Below are positions 10,677 to 19,958 of a DNA stretch of 64,000 nucleotides, piece by piece. Every line of letters begins with the position of its first letter. Position 1 is the first letter of the stretch. Source of the DNA: Lachnospiraceae bacterium (GTDB lineage: Bacteria; Bacillota; Clostridia; Lachnospirales; Lachnospiraceae); NCBI GenBank assembly GCA_022800815.1, contig JAAWRC010000017.1, positions 1 to 64,000 of the forward strand. Reading direction: 5' to 3'. Below the pieces are notes generated by a model, which was not told where the DNA came from, made no database searches, and saw only the letters and a list, made by a program, of their open reading frames with translations. The translations under genes were made by a program, and so were the position numbers.

Positions 10677-11564
10677 TCATTCCATTCTGTCTCCCACCCT
10701 GACTTTTCCCTGATATTGATAATCCACAACTTCAACAAAGGTATCCCTTGTCTTTACATAAAATCCTTCTTTCGTCTTACCAAGGATCTGCCCCGGTATA
10801 TTAATATAAACCGGTGCACCCTCCACCAGCCGTACTTTGTTAATGTAAATTTCTTCTCCGTTCAGATGAGATAACGCCATGGGACCCGGCTCGCAGAGCG
10901 CCCGTACAAAATTAAAGATCTCGCGGCTTCCCGTGTTCCAGTTTATCACTTCATCCCCAGGTCTCCGTATGCCACAGTACATGCCGATTCTATCAATGGT
11001 ATCCTGCTTTACCGCACAAACCGTTCCCTGTTGAATCTCCTTCACGGCATCGTATAAAATCTCTGCGCAGCCTGTGTAGGCCTGTTCCAGCAATGTTTTA
11101 TAATCATCCTGATCCCGGATGGGATAGGTCCTTTGCAGAATGATATCGCCCGTATCAATCCCCTCGTCTATATAATGAACCGTGATACCAAACTCTCTTT
11201 CATCATTAATCAGAACCCAGTTTAGAATATTGCGTCCTCTGTAGTATGGTAATTTCCCTGCATGGCAGTTAATCGTCTTATATTTCGGCAGGTTTATCAT
11301 CTGTCTTTTAAATATCTGATTAAAAGACATGGACACGAACAAATCCGCCTGATAACCTTTCATTTTTCGAATAAATTCTTCCGTGTTGATATTCTGACTG
11401 ATCTCAATCGGAATGTTGTTTTCTCTTGCCAGCCTCAACAATACCGGATCCCTCTTATCATATCGAACCGAAACAAATTTAATCGCTATGCTTGTATCTT
11501 CATTCAATTTCTGAAACGCCTCGTGCGCCCAAGGCCCATCCCCGAAATATCCGATCGACAACAT
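10677..11564 (-). CDS. Sugar N-formyltransferase-like protein (formyltransferase family)
   Basis: TINCHAGKLPYYRGRNILNW...GITVHYIDEGIDTGDIIL carries the formyltransferase Asn/His/Asp motif. ATG at 11564 with AGGGG RBS preferred over the track start at 11618. Confidence 0.82.
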   Translation of the reverse strand: MLSIGYFGDGPWAHEAFQKLNEDTSIAIKFVSVRYDKRDPVLLRLARENNIPIEISQNINTEEFIRKMKGYQADLFVSMSFNQIFKRQMINLPKYKTINCHAGKLPYYRGRNILNWVLINDEREFGITVHYIDEGIDTGDIILQRTYPIRDQDDYKTLLEQAYTGCAEILYDAVKEIQQGTVCAVKQDTIDRIGMYCGIRRPGDEVINWNTGSREIFNFVRALCEPGPMALSHLNGEEIYINKVRLVEGAPVYINIPGQILGKTKEGFYVKTRDTFVEVVDYQYQGKVRVGDRME

Positions 11565-11683
11565 TTTTAATCCCCTTGTCTTTCCTACACCGCAAAATTT
11601 TTCATGCAACTTTTTCACTATGCCGTGAAGTATGAATTCCCTGTATCACGATTACCCGGCTTCTTAGTGATAAGACTTACAAC

Positions 11684-12781
11684 TCACAAATAAAATGTAT
11701 TGACACCATAAATGATGTTACTTATCTCCTCTTCGCTCATATAGTCCATCATCGGAAGGGATACAACAGTATCACAATCATGTTCTGCATTTGGATTTGC
11801 CCCTCTCTCGATTCCCAAAAATTTCAACGCCGGCTGTAGATAGGACGGCATTGGATATAATACATCCGTTTTTATGCCATGATCCAGCATATGTTTCCTA
11901 AATTCATCCCTCTCTTCCACATTTACAACAAATTGATGCCATATGGGATTGGCTCCCTCAGGAATCTCCGGCAGCCTGACTCTCGAACTATGTATCTCAT
12001 TCCTGTATCTTGATGCGATATGCATACGGTTATCCAGGTATGTTTTCCAGTGGAGCAATTTAACCCGAAGGAGACCCGCCTGAATTTCATCAAGCCTTGA
12101 ATTAAATCCAACCTCGACGTTATGGTATCTTCCCTCGCTGCCATAATTCCTCAATATTTTTATGCGGTCAATGATCCCCTTGTCTTTCGATACCACTGCG
12201 CCTCCATCTCCAAAGGCCCCAAGGTTCTTGGTCGGATAAAAGCTAAAGAAAGATACCTTTCCAAAAAGCCCGGTTGCCCTATTATTATACGTGGCAAAAT
12301 GAGATTGAGCGCAATCTTCAAATAACATCAGGTTATGCTTCTCACACAGCGACAGAATCCTGTCCATCTTCGTAGGCATCCCATAAAGATGAGTCACGAG
12401 TACCGCCTTGGTTTTTGACGAGATCTTTTCTTCTATCCTGTCTGCGTCTATATTATGATATTTGTCAGAATCCACAAATACCGGGACGGCGCCATTCTGA
12501 ATAATGCCCAGCATCGTCGCAATATATCCATTTGCCTGGACAATCACCTCGTCCCCCTGTCCTATGCCTGATGCATATAAACCCAATCGTATCGCATTAA
12601 GCCCATTATCGACGGAGGCAGCATATGCGTCTTCTCCCAGGGCAGCCGCAAATTCCTTTTCAAACTCCGCCACCTCGTTCCCCAGTATGTACCATCCGCT
12701 TTTCAGCACGGACAGCGCCTTTTGATCGTATTCGTCTTCAAAAAGTTTATAGCTTCGAGATAAATCATTTATCGGTATCAT
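11684..12781 (-). CDS. DegT/DnrJ/EryC1/StrS aminotransferase (FdtB/QdtB-like sugar 3-aminotransferase)
   Basis: SVDNGLNAIRLGL; EDCAQSHFA; FSFYPTKNLGAFGDGGAV; GFNSRLDEIQAGLL. Confidence 0.87.
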   Translation of the reverse strand: MIPINDLSRSYKLFEDEYDQKALSVLKSGWYILGNEVAEFEKEFAAALGEDAYAASVDNGLNAIRLGLYASGIGQGDEVIVQANGYIATMLGIIQNGAVPVFVDSDKYHNIDADRIEEKISSKTKAVLVTHLYGMPTKMDRILSLCEKHNLMLFEDCAQSHFATYNNRATGLFGKVSFFSFYPTKNLGAFGDGGAVVSKDKGIIDRIKILRNYGSEGRYHNVEVGFNSRLDEIQAGLLRVKLLHWKTYLDNRMHIASRYRNEIHSSRVRLPEIPEGANPIWHQFVVNVEERDEFRKHMLDHGIKTDVLYPMPSYLQPALKFLGIERGANPNAEHDCDTVVSLPMMDYMSEEEISNIIYGVNTFYL

Positions 12782-12834
12782 GTCGGTTTCCTCTCTCCCA
12801 GTTCATAACGTCTATCATTTCCTGCTTCGTATTG

Positions 12835-14331
12835 TTACTGCTCCTGATAATAAATGTACAGATAGTCTGTCCCTTTCTCAAAACCCTTCCGCTCCAGTTC
12901 CGAGACAATGTCCTTTAAATAATTGGCCAGCGATACCATAACCACGTGTTTCTGTGGATTCAACACGCCCGGATATTCCACCGGGATGTTGTTTACCTCT
13001 CTCATCCTGTCCGCATTTCTGTCCACAAAGAAATCTGTTTCCACATCCATTTTCTTCAGAAATCCCACGAGTTCCGTTCCCCGTTTACCGGCTCCCCAAA
13101 TCACAAGTTTCCTGTTCTTATTATTTGTCTTCTCCAGAAAACGAACAATATTATTCCTATATTTTTCTTTGACACGCTCCATAATATAAGTCATTTTTCT
13201 GTTATATTCTTCATATGTCAGCCTGGTGCCGTTAAGAGCACTTAGGAAAAAGTCATAGTTGTTGCAATGATTCCGCCTGTAATAATCCCGACATAATTGT
13301 CCGATCTCTTCCTTTCTGTCAGCGGTGTAAATATCATCTAATATTTCTTTGATCGTATGAGTTTTAATGTCAAACAGGTCAATCTGGTCCGGTCCCCATC
13401 CCAAAAGAAAACTGTTACATTCAAACAAATACGCATATCGATTGCAGTGAAAAGGCCTGACATCATTCGGGATCACCACGGAAGGCAGTCCGGCAGAAGC
13501 ACCCTCAAGAACAGAGGTACCCATGGCAAATAAAATGTCCGCCTTTTCCGACAACAAATTATTGATTTCCCCGATGCTCAGGGTACCGCAAAACACCAGA
13601 TTCACATATTCCGGTTTCATGTAGTCGGCCAGTACGTTTTTGCTGTCTCCCTCTCCAATGACATAGATATTTACAGCACAGCAAAACCGGAAGTCTTCTG
13701 CAATATTATCAATAAGATCCGTTATCGCATATACCTTATCAATAACAAGTCTCCCGACAACGGCAATATTGATTTCATCCGGATCAATTAAGTCTTTTGA
13801 TTTGATCCTTCTTCTTTCAGGAACCGTTATGGGAACATAGATTTCACGAAAATGTATTCCATACGATTCTTGGGCTTCCCAGTGGGCTTTGTCGCAATAG
13901 AATTCCGAATCCTTCTCGCTAATCAGCGCCAGCATGTCCTTTAAAAGATCCTGATCGCACCTTAACCCCGCCTGCAAGGATGGAATGCATAAATTGTGCC
14001 AGTTTAAAAACAACACTTTGGAGTTTCTGTTTAAAACCGGAATGCGATCACCCCAGTAAACAGGGGTAATCAGATATATTTCTTCTTCAACGAACAGTTC
14101 AAAAGGCTTTTCATCATGATATTCAATAATCTTTACCGAAGTATCACGTAATCTCTCCAGTGCGGCACCGTCATCGTATTCTGTGTAGTAAACAGAATAT
14201 TCCGAGTTTTCCGACAACATGATTGCCAAATTTGATAAAAATATGGGGCCTCCACTTATCACCCGAAACGGGAAGAAGAAGACGACTGTTCTTTTATTGG
14301 TATCCGTAATTGACCTGTCTTTTATTTCCAT
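12835..14331 (-). CDS. GT-B glycosyltransferase with C-terminal Rossmann-like module
   Basis: GTSVLEGASAGLPSVVIP; C-terminal RKLVIWGAGKRGTELVGFLKKMDVETDFFVDRNADR. Confidence 0.75.
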   Translation of the reverse strand: MEIKDRSITDTNKRTVVFFFPFRVISGGPIFLSNLAIMLSENSEYSVYYTEYDDGAALERLRDTSVKIIEYHDEKPFELFVEEEIYLITPVYWGDRIPVLNRNSKVLFLNWHNLCIPSLQAGLRCDQDLLKDMLALISEKDSEFYCDKAHWEAQESYGIHFREIYVPITVPERRRIKSKDLIDPDEINIAVVGRLVIDKVYAITDLIDNIAEDFRFCCAVNIYVIGEGDSKNVLADYMKPEYVNLVFCGTLSIGEINNLLSEKADILFAMGTSVLEGASAGLPSVVIPNDVRPFHCNRYAYLFECNSFLLGWGPDQIDLFDIKTHTIKEILDDIYTADRKEEIGQLCRDYYRRNHCNNYDFFLSALNGTRLTYEEYNRKMTYIMERVKEKYRNNIVRFLEKTNNKNRKLVIWGAGKRGTELVGFLKKMDVETDFFVDRNADRMREVNNIPVEYPGVLNPQKHVVMVSLANYLKDIVSELERKGFEKGTDYLYIYYQEQ

Positions 14332-14334
14332 AAT

Positions 14335-14748
14335 CTAGCTCTCACATAACTCTATCATTCCAACAAAATGGTTATACAAAAAACACACCCTTTTCCCATG
14401 AAAGGCGATTGCAGGCTTTGGCTCATCGGTTAAAATAAAATTATATTCCCTGAGCTTATCTATGGATTTTTCGAGATCCGGCACCAAATAGCAGCTGTGA
14501 TAGATGCTTTGGTTTTTGCCCTTTCCCAGAAAAGCATCCACCGGCGACTTCGCATCTTTATTTGATTTTTGAATCAGTTCGATCAATGTACTGCCATTGG
14601 ACATAAATACGATTCGCAAATTCCTGTCGGTATCCTCAACACTCCCTCCCTCACATTTAAAGCCAAGCATTTCGTATAACAAAATGCTCTCCTCCATATT
14701 CACAGTGGCAATTCCAAAATGGTGCAAATCCATTTTATCCCCCCTCAT
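14335..14748 (-). CDS. VOC (glyoxalase/methylmalonyl-CoA epimerase-like) protein
   Basis: MDLHHFGIATVNMEESILLYEMLGF...YHSCYLVPDLEKSIDKLRE. Confidence 0.8.
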   Translation of the reverse strand: MRGDKMDLHHFGIATVNMEESILLYEMLGFKCEGGSVEDTDRNLRIVFMSNGSTLIELIQKSNKDAKSPVDAFLGKGKNQSIYHSCYLVPDLEKSIDKLREYNFILTDEPKPAIAFHGKRVCFLYNHFVGMIELCES

Positions 14749-16358
14749 CCTTTCATTTTCATCAATCCCGTAAACTCCTGCTTCCTTATAATCTTAGTAT
14801 AATGCGACGGCAGCGCAGCTTCATCAAAACCGTACTCGTGGAGAAAATTACCGGCGGGAGCATTTTTTTTCGTGCTGATAAACTCTCCGTTTAAAACGGT
14901 AAAACCCTCCCTTTCCAGATCATTTTCTATAAAGTGCAGGAAATCATATTCCAGCTGCCTCTCCATTACCCGGCAGCTCATAAGAAATTCATCAATAGTT
15001 GCGCCTGTTTCATTTAATGTCAAAATGCAGAGCAGGGTTATGCCATTGTCACCAAATCTGTCCCTGACGCTTCCAATATAAATTCTTTTTCCCCTGTCTT
15101 TCAGGAATTGTCCAATCTCCAACTCCGTATATCGTTTCGTGGTCAGATTGAACTGATTGGTTTTCTGTGTCATCTGCGCAATTCTTCCAACATGGTCGGC
15201 GTCGGCTCTGGAAACCGTCAATTCCATTTCAAGGGACTTAATAAAGTCATCTATATTGTGTACCGTGCTTTTCAGCCTGTTCCTTTCCCGGTTGGCAATA
15301 TACATATCTGTCTTTTCAATATCTTCTTTCAACAGCTTGTCCGTCTTAAAATATTGCTCATATAAAAACAGGCCATACTGCTCAAGATTATCTGAATCAG
15401 CAGGAAAATCCGGGACCTCCACTTCCGTAAGACGTGTCTTTACCTCCTCCCTTTCCGCAGGATTGTCGTCCACAAAAACGATAGAATCCAACCCGATGTT
15501 AAGTTCATTGGCTATTTCGGTAATCGCCTGACTTTTTGGACCCCAGTTTATCCTACGCGAAACAAAATCATCCTTTTTCAGGGGCATGCCACCTTGATCA
15601 AATAACTCTTCCACATCCTCCTCATTGTTTTTTGATGAGATTGCCAGTATTACCCCGGTTCTTTTTATCTTTAATATCATTCGCTGAAAGTCATAATATT
15701 TCTTTCCTTCCTTATGGTCCGAAACAACAATGCCCTCTATACCGTCCTCACCGATGACTCCTCCCCAGAGCGTATTGTCCAAATCCAAAACCAGACACTT
15801 TTTCCGGGGATGTGTCCTGAAATAATCCACGGCCGATAATTCATCAGCTATCATTTTCAATGCGCTTATGGAATATGGACACGATGACAGGTACTCCATC
15901 TGCTTCGAGCAGGCCTTGTCTTCCCCAATGATTTCGATCATTCGCTTTATATTTATGCAAACAATATTTGCATAGTTCTCACACAAACCGTATATTTCAT
16001 TATTGATTTCCCATTCAAATGACTCGATTTTTTTCATATCCTCCAGACAAATGGAGGTTTTATGAGAACATCTGACATTGGAAATATATACGTGAATCTC
16101 TTTGTGCCGATATGAAAAATCTTCCAATGCAGACAGGACATGTCTGACATATCCGGCATCTTTACCGGACTCTAACAGCGCATTCCCATCCAGTATGATG
16201 AATATGCACGAATAACTGTGAAGCCCGTAATGATCAGGATCGATTAAATACTGTTCCCATGTTCCAAATCCATGATTAACTTGTACAGAGGAAAGCCTTT
16301 TATTTAATTTTATCAATCCGTCCATTGTCACATTTGAAATTAATAATTCACTTCCCAT
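14745..16358 (-). CDS. FkbH-like HAD-IIIC family protein
   Basis: KKCLVLDLDNTLWGGVIGEDGIEGI; SIVFVDDNPAEREEVK; C-terminal GNAT-like QMTQKTNQFNLTTKRYTE, all typical of FkbH-like proteins. Confidence 0.92.
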   Translation of the reverse strand: MGSELLISNVTMDGLIKLNKRLSSVQVNHGFGTWEQYLIDPDHYGLHSYSCIFIILDGNALLESGKDAGYVRHVLSALEDFSYRHKEIHVYISNVRCSHKTSICLEDMKKIESFEWEINNEIYGLCENYANIVCINIKRMIEIIGEDKACSKQMEYLSSCPYSISALKMIADELSAVDYFRTHPRKKCLVLDLDNTLWGGVIGEDGIEGIVVSDHKEGKKYYDFQRMILKIKRTGVILAISSKNNEEDVEELFDQGGMPLKKDDFVSRRINWGPKSQAITEIANELNIGLDSIVFVDDNPAEREEVKTRLTEVEVPDFPADSDNLEQYGLFLYEQYFKTDKLLKEDIEKTDMYIANRERNRLKSTVHNIDDFIKSLEMELTVSRADADHVGRIAQMTQKTNQFNLTTKRYTELEIGQFLKDRGKRIYIGSVRDRFGDNGITLLCILTLNETGATIDEFLMSCRVMERQLEYDFLHFIENDLEREGFTVLNGEFISTKKNAPAGNFLHEYGFDEAALPSHYTKIIRKQEFTGLMKMKG

Positions 16359-16563
16359 ATTTCAAGAAATCCCCCAAACAACGTATCTTTGCGGCATCAT
16401 CCACCGAAATGAAGACGCCAAAGTTTTCCACGACAGCCGCAATAAGCATTACATGGGCTAATGAATCCCACTTGCCGACATCCTTCATGTCCGTATCCAT
16501 TTCTATTTTTTCAGTCCCTAAAATATCCTTCGCAATACAAAGCAGCTTTTCTTTTTCAATCAT
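16348..16563 (-). CDS. Dedicated acyl carrier protein
   Basis: MIEKEKLLCIAKDILG...DMKDVGKWDSLAHVMLIAAVVENFGV; DSL phosphopantetheine site. ATG at 16563 preferred over the track start at 16587. Confidence 0.85.
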   Translation of the reverse strand: MIEKEKLLCIAKDILGTEKIEMDTDMKDVGKWDSLAHVMLIAAVVENFGVFISVDDAAKIRCLGDFLKYGK

Positions 16564-17110
16564 ATTTACCCTCCAGCAAACCTGCAAACCGGTTCCTTAT
16601 ATTTTTTTTGAATTCTCCCTTGCTGACAACATTGTAATATACGGTAAACTCACCAACATCCTTGTCATCCTCCCCCTCCCCGCCGAAACGTTTCCAAAAA
16701 TTTACTACTTTAACATTATCCTGTATTGTTTTCGTAAACACGGTATCAAGGTCAAGCACATCAAAGGCAAAATCATGCGCCAAAATGGCAGATTCCAAAT
16801 TCTCTACCGCCGTCCCATATGAGATCCACCTTCCCAACTCAGCATGATTCATCGCCTGATTAATCTCGTATATGGAAATTGTGCCCACCTGCGTCGTATT
16901 CTTTCTACTTATAATGGAAAAAAAGTAGTCGCCCGCACGTTCTCTTTGGGCTTCAATCCATCGAATTTCCTGGTTTAAATCATCATCAACCCTATGTACA
17001 AAAGCGTTTTTTGCACTGTCAAGCCTCATGTCAAGAATAAACTGCGCATCTTCCCTGGTAACGGATCTTAAAATAACATTTGTTCCAATTATTTCCTTAT
17101 CATAGACCAT
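16556..17110 (-). CDS. GNAT acyltransferase (RimJ/RimL/PseH-like)
   Basis: VILRSVTREDAQFILDMR; GTISIYEIN; AELGRWIS; NVKVVNFWKRFGG. Confidence 0.82.
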   Translation of the reverse strand: MVYDKEIIGTNVILRSVTREDAQFILDMRLDSAKNAFVHRVDDDLNQEIRWIEAQRERAGDYFFSIISRKNTTQVGTISIYEINQAMNHAELGRWISYGTAVENLESAILAHDFAFDVLDLDTVFTKTIQDNVKVVNFWKRFGGEGEDDKDVGEFTVYYNVVSKGEFKKNIRNRFAGLLEGKYD

Positions 17111-17537
17111 TTTTTACCTCTCTTTGCAAAGCTCGAAAATCATCATGATTTCTGATATACTCATTTCCATCGTACAGTTGATTTGACATACACAGGAGGA
17201 CCGAGTCCTTGCTGAAATCATACATGTTTTTCCAGATCATTGTAGGTAAGTACAGTCCCATATGCGGATGATCTAATACATATGTTTTCTTAGCCCCATA
17301 TATGTCCTCTACGTCAACCTTGCTCGTACCTGCGACGTTCACCAGAATAAATTCACTTTTCTTATTGGCATGGCGGCCTCGAATCACCGTTGAATCCGAT
17401 CCATATATGTAAAACACTCTTTGAACATTGAACGGAATCTCTTTTCCACACTCAGCCACTACCAGATGTCCTCTTTCGTCTCCAAGCTGTTGAAATTCCA
17501 TCAGCTTTACGGCGGTTACACTTTTATACATGATCAA
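17100..17537 (-). CDS. FdtA/QdtA-family sugar 3,4-ketoisomerase (cupin)
   Basis: LGDERGHLVVAECGKEIPFNVQRVFYIYG...RGRHANKKSEFILVNVAGTSKVDV...PHMGLYLPTMIWKNMYDFSKDSVLLCMSNQLYD. Confidence 0.9.
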   Translation of the reverse strand: MIMYKSVTAVKLMEFQQLGDERGHLVVAECGKEIPFNVQRVFYIYGSDSTVIRGRHANKKSEFILVNVAGTSKVDVEDIYGAKKTYVLDHPHMGLYLPTMIWKNMYDFSKDSVLLCMSNQLYDGNEYIRNHDDFRALQREVKNGL

Positions 17538-17556
17538 ATTCTCCTCATATAATTTT

Positions 17557-18765
17557 TTACTTTTCTTTAATTTTCATTTTCTTTGCATGCATACACTTCC
17601 TGAATTGATAAGAAACGTTTACCGCCCTGGAAGAACCCCTTTCCGGAATACTTGCGAAAGCATCCATAATTTTCCACGCATTCGATGTATTATCATATAA
17701 ATCCAACACTGTCCTGCGCGTTTGTTTTCCCAATGAAAAATACTCGTCATCGGTCATATCCATCACCGCCGAAATTTGCGCCGATACGTCATTTTCGTCA
17801 CCTTTGTCATAAAAGCCCAATTGCGGATGCTCATGTGAAAAAAAATCCCTTCCTATGATTCTCATCGTCCAGGGTTTTACTACAATACAGGGGATTCCGT
17901 ACTGTGCCGCATCCAGCACAGACGTTCCCATACCGATATACAGCGTACAATCCGAAAACACCTCCTTTAATTTTGTATATTCTGTCTTGCCATAAAGTTG
18001 AACCTCAATATTTTCAGGAAATTCTTTTTCCTTGATATGGTCCTCCAACCTTTGAACGCCGCTTCCATAGGAAATGATCGATACTTTTATCCTATAATCC
18101 GCCTTAAAAGTTTCAAGCAAATCCAGCAATCCTATCAGATACCCCTTAAAAGGAAATTCAGCCCTCGCTATGGAAACAATTTTCAATTCTCCCCGGTTTA
18201 TGGCCCTTTCCAAAATCGAGGCTTCTGTTACATCCACAATATCAATTCCAATATTTACATTATGAATATTCTTTACGGATCTGGCCGAAAGTTTATAATA
18301 GTCTGTCGCCCCCCTTAAATAATTATGGTCAGCTGTAATGATTCCGCCCACATTAAATATGCTCTTTATGGAAAAATGCGTAAAAACATAATTTAAGTGC
18401 GATAACTTGTCATCCTCCTTTATCTTATATTGGTAATCATCCCACAGATACATTGCGACTTTAATGTTGCCTGTTTTTAAAGCCGCAATTCGAAAATAAT
18501 CATTCAAGCTAAAAACCAGCACATAAACGCTTCCCGCTCCATATAGTCCTCGTCTCCATTCCTCCTCATTCCACCAGTCATTTACTTTTATACATTCAAT
18601 TTTTAATCTCTCAATTTCCTCACAGACAAAATCATCATTTATCTCCTGATAAATAATCCTCACGGAATACTCCCTGTGAATATATTGTTCTGCCCACCGC
18701 AAGGCAAGCAAATGACCGCCCCCTAAATTCCAAATTCTAAATGCGAAAACCACCGTCGATTTCAT
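17557..18765 (-). CDS. GT-B glycosyltransferase
   Basis: IRIWNLGGGHLLALRWAE; SIARAEFPFKGYLIGLLDLL; MGTSVLDAAQYGIPCIVVKP. Confidence 0.72.
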   Translation of the reverse strand: MKSTVVFAFRIWNLGGGHLLALRWAEQYIHREYSVRIIYQEINDDFVCEEIERLKIECIKVNDWWNEEEWRRGLYGAGSVYVLVFSLNDYFRIAALKTGNIKVAMYLWDDYQYKIKEDDKLSHLNYVFTHFSIKSIFNVGGIITADHNYLRGATDYYKLSARSVKNIHNVNIGIDIVDVTEASILERAINRGELKIVSIARAEFPFKGYLIGLLDLLETFKADYRIKVSIISYGSGVQRLEDHIKEKEFPENIEVQLYGKTEYTKLKEVFSDCTLYIGMGTSVLDAAQYGIPCIVVKPWTMRIIGRDFFSHEHPQLGFYDKGDENDVSAQISAVMDMTDDEYFSLGKQTRRTVLDLYDNTSNAWKIMDAFASIPERGSSRAVNVSYQFRKCMHAKKMKIKEK

Positions 18766-18797
18766 AACACTACCAGCCCTGTACTATCCTATATTCA

Positions 18798-19958
18798 TCA
18801 TTCATATTGCGAGCAATACTCCACGTATTTTTCTGCGACATTTTCCATATTAAAATTATCTGCGTATTTCCTGATAGCGCCTTCATCCCAATCCCTTTCA
18901 TACCACTTCAAAATCCCGTCTCCCAATGCGGCACTGCTTCTATCCCCCACCAGGATGGTTGCACAAGGGTCATTGACATCTCCTGCGGTTTCGTTATCCC
19001 CAAACATAATTACGGGCTTTCCATATATAAGTGCCTCCAAGGCCACAAGGCTTAACCCTTCATTCAGGCTTGGCATAACGAGCCCGTCAACCGCCGCATA
19101 AAGGCTATGCATCGTATCTCTGTCAAAGGTGCCTATATACCTAAGAGCGTCCTCCAGTCCCCTTGCCTTTATTTTCTCTTCAAGCACTTCCTTCTGCGGC
19201 ATCCTTTTAGAATCATTCCCGCAAAACAGAATTGCCGTATTCCGTTTTATTCCCTCCGGAAGCAGGTCGAAAGCGTCTACAAGCTGCACCTGATTCTTTC
19301 GTGGATGCAGGGTTCCCGAGCAAAGCAAAACTTTTTTATCTCCAAGATGGAATTCCCTGCGGAAATCCCTTGAAGCCACATCCCTCTTTTTAAACGGAGT
19401 GCCGTTAGGAATAGCAGTAACCCGATCCGGTCTAATCTTTGGATATGTATCAAGTATATTCTTACGCATCGCAGTACTCACCGCTATCGCATCTAAATTA
19501 TCATCTAAAAACGCTCGATCTTCCCACTTTCTTGTCTCAGCATCGAGTGCAATATCCCTATTCCCCTGAAATAAATGAACCACAAGCGCAAATTTTTGTT
19601 TTAAGCTTTTACAGATCTCAATACAATTAGATGAAAATTCACCTCCGCCCTGAACCAGAACGATATCGGGTTTTATTTTCAGCAAGGCTTCTTCAAATTG
19701 CCTGTTTAATCCCTCATGCCATTCATCTATATTCTCTTCCGTGCGAAATTGGGGTAAGTATTTCCCATTATTCACTATGTGAATATGGCCAAAAGAAGAT
19801 TGTGACAGTTTCATACTTCCCACAAAAAGATAAGATTCCTCTAAACGTCCAATGTACTCACATATATCGCATATCATAATGGAGCCGCCATTGCGCAGTA
19901 CTTCTAATTCTCCATCGTTTTCGTCAAATACCCTCCATGCCGTGGATAATATTTTCAA
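18798..19958 (-). CDS. Family-4 glycosyltransferase
   Basis: SGTLHPRKNQVQLVDAFDLL; VMPSLNEGLSLVALEALIYGKPVIMFG. TTG start at 19958 with strong AAGGAGGAA RBS, overlapping the upstream TGA (TTGA). Confidence 0.86.
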   Translation of the reverse strand: MKILSTAWRVFDENDGELEVLRNGGSIMICDICEYIGRLEESYLFVGSMKLSQSSFGHIHIVNNGKYLPQFRTEENIDEWHEGLNRQFEEALLKIKPDIVLVQGGGEFSSNCIEICKSLKQKFALVVHLFQGNRDIALDAETRKWEDRAFLDDNLDAIAVSTAMRKNILDTYPKIRPDRVTAIPNGTPFKKRDVASRDFRREFHLGDKKVLLCSGTLHPRKNQVQLVDAFDLLPEGIKRNTAILFCGNDSKRMPQKEVLEEKIKARGLEDALRYIGTFDRDTMHSLYAAVDGLVMPSLNEGLSLVALEALIYGKPVIMFGDNETAGDVNDPCATILVGDRSSAALGDGILKWYERDWDEGAIRKYADNFNMENVAEKYVEYCSQYE

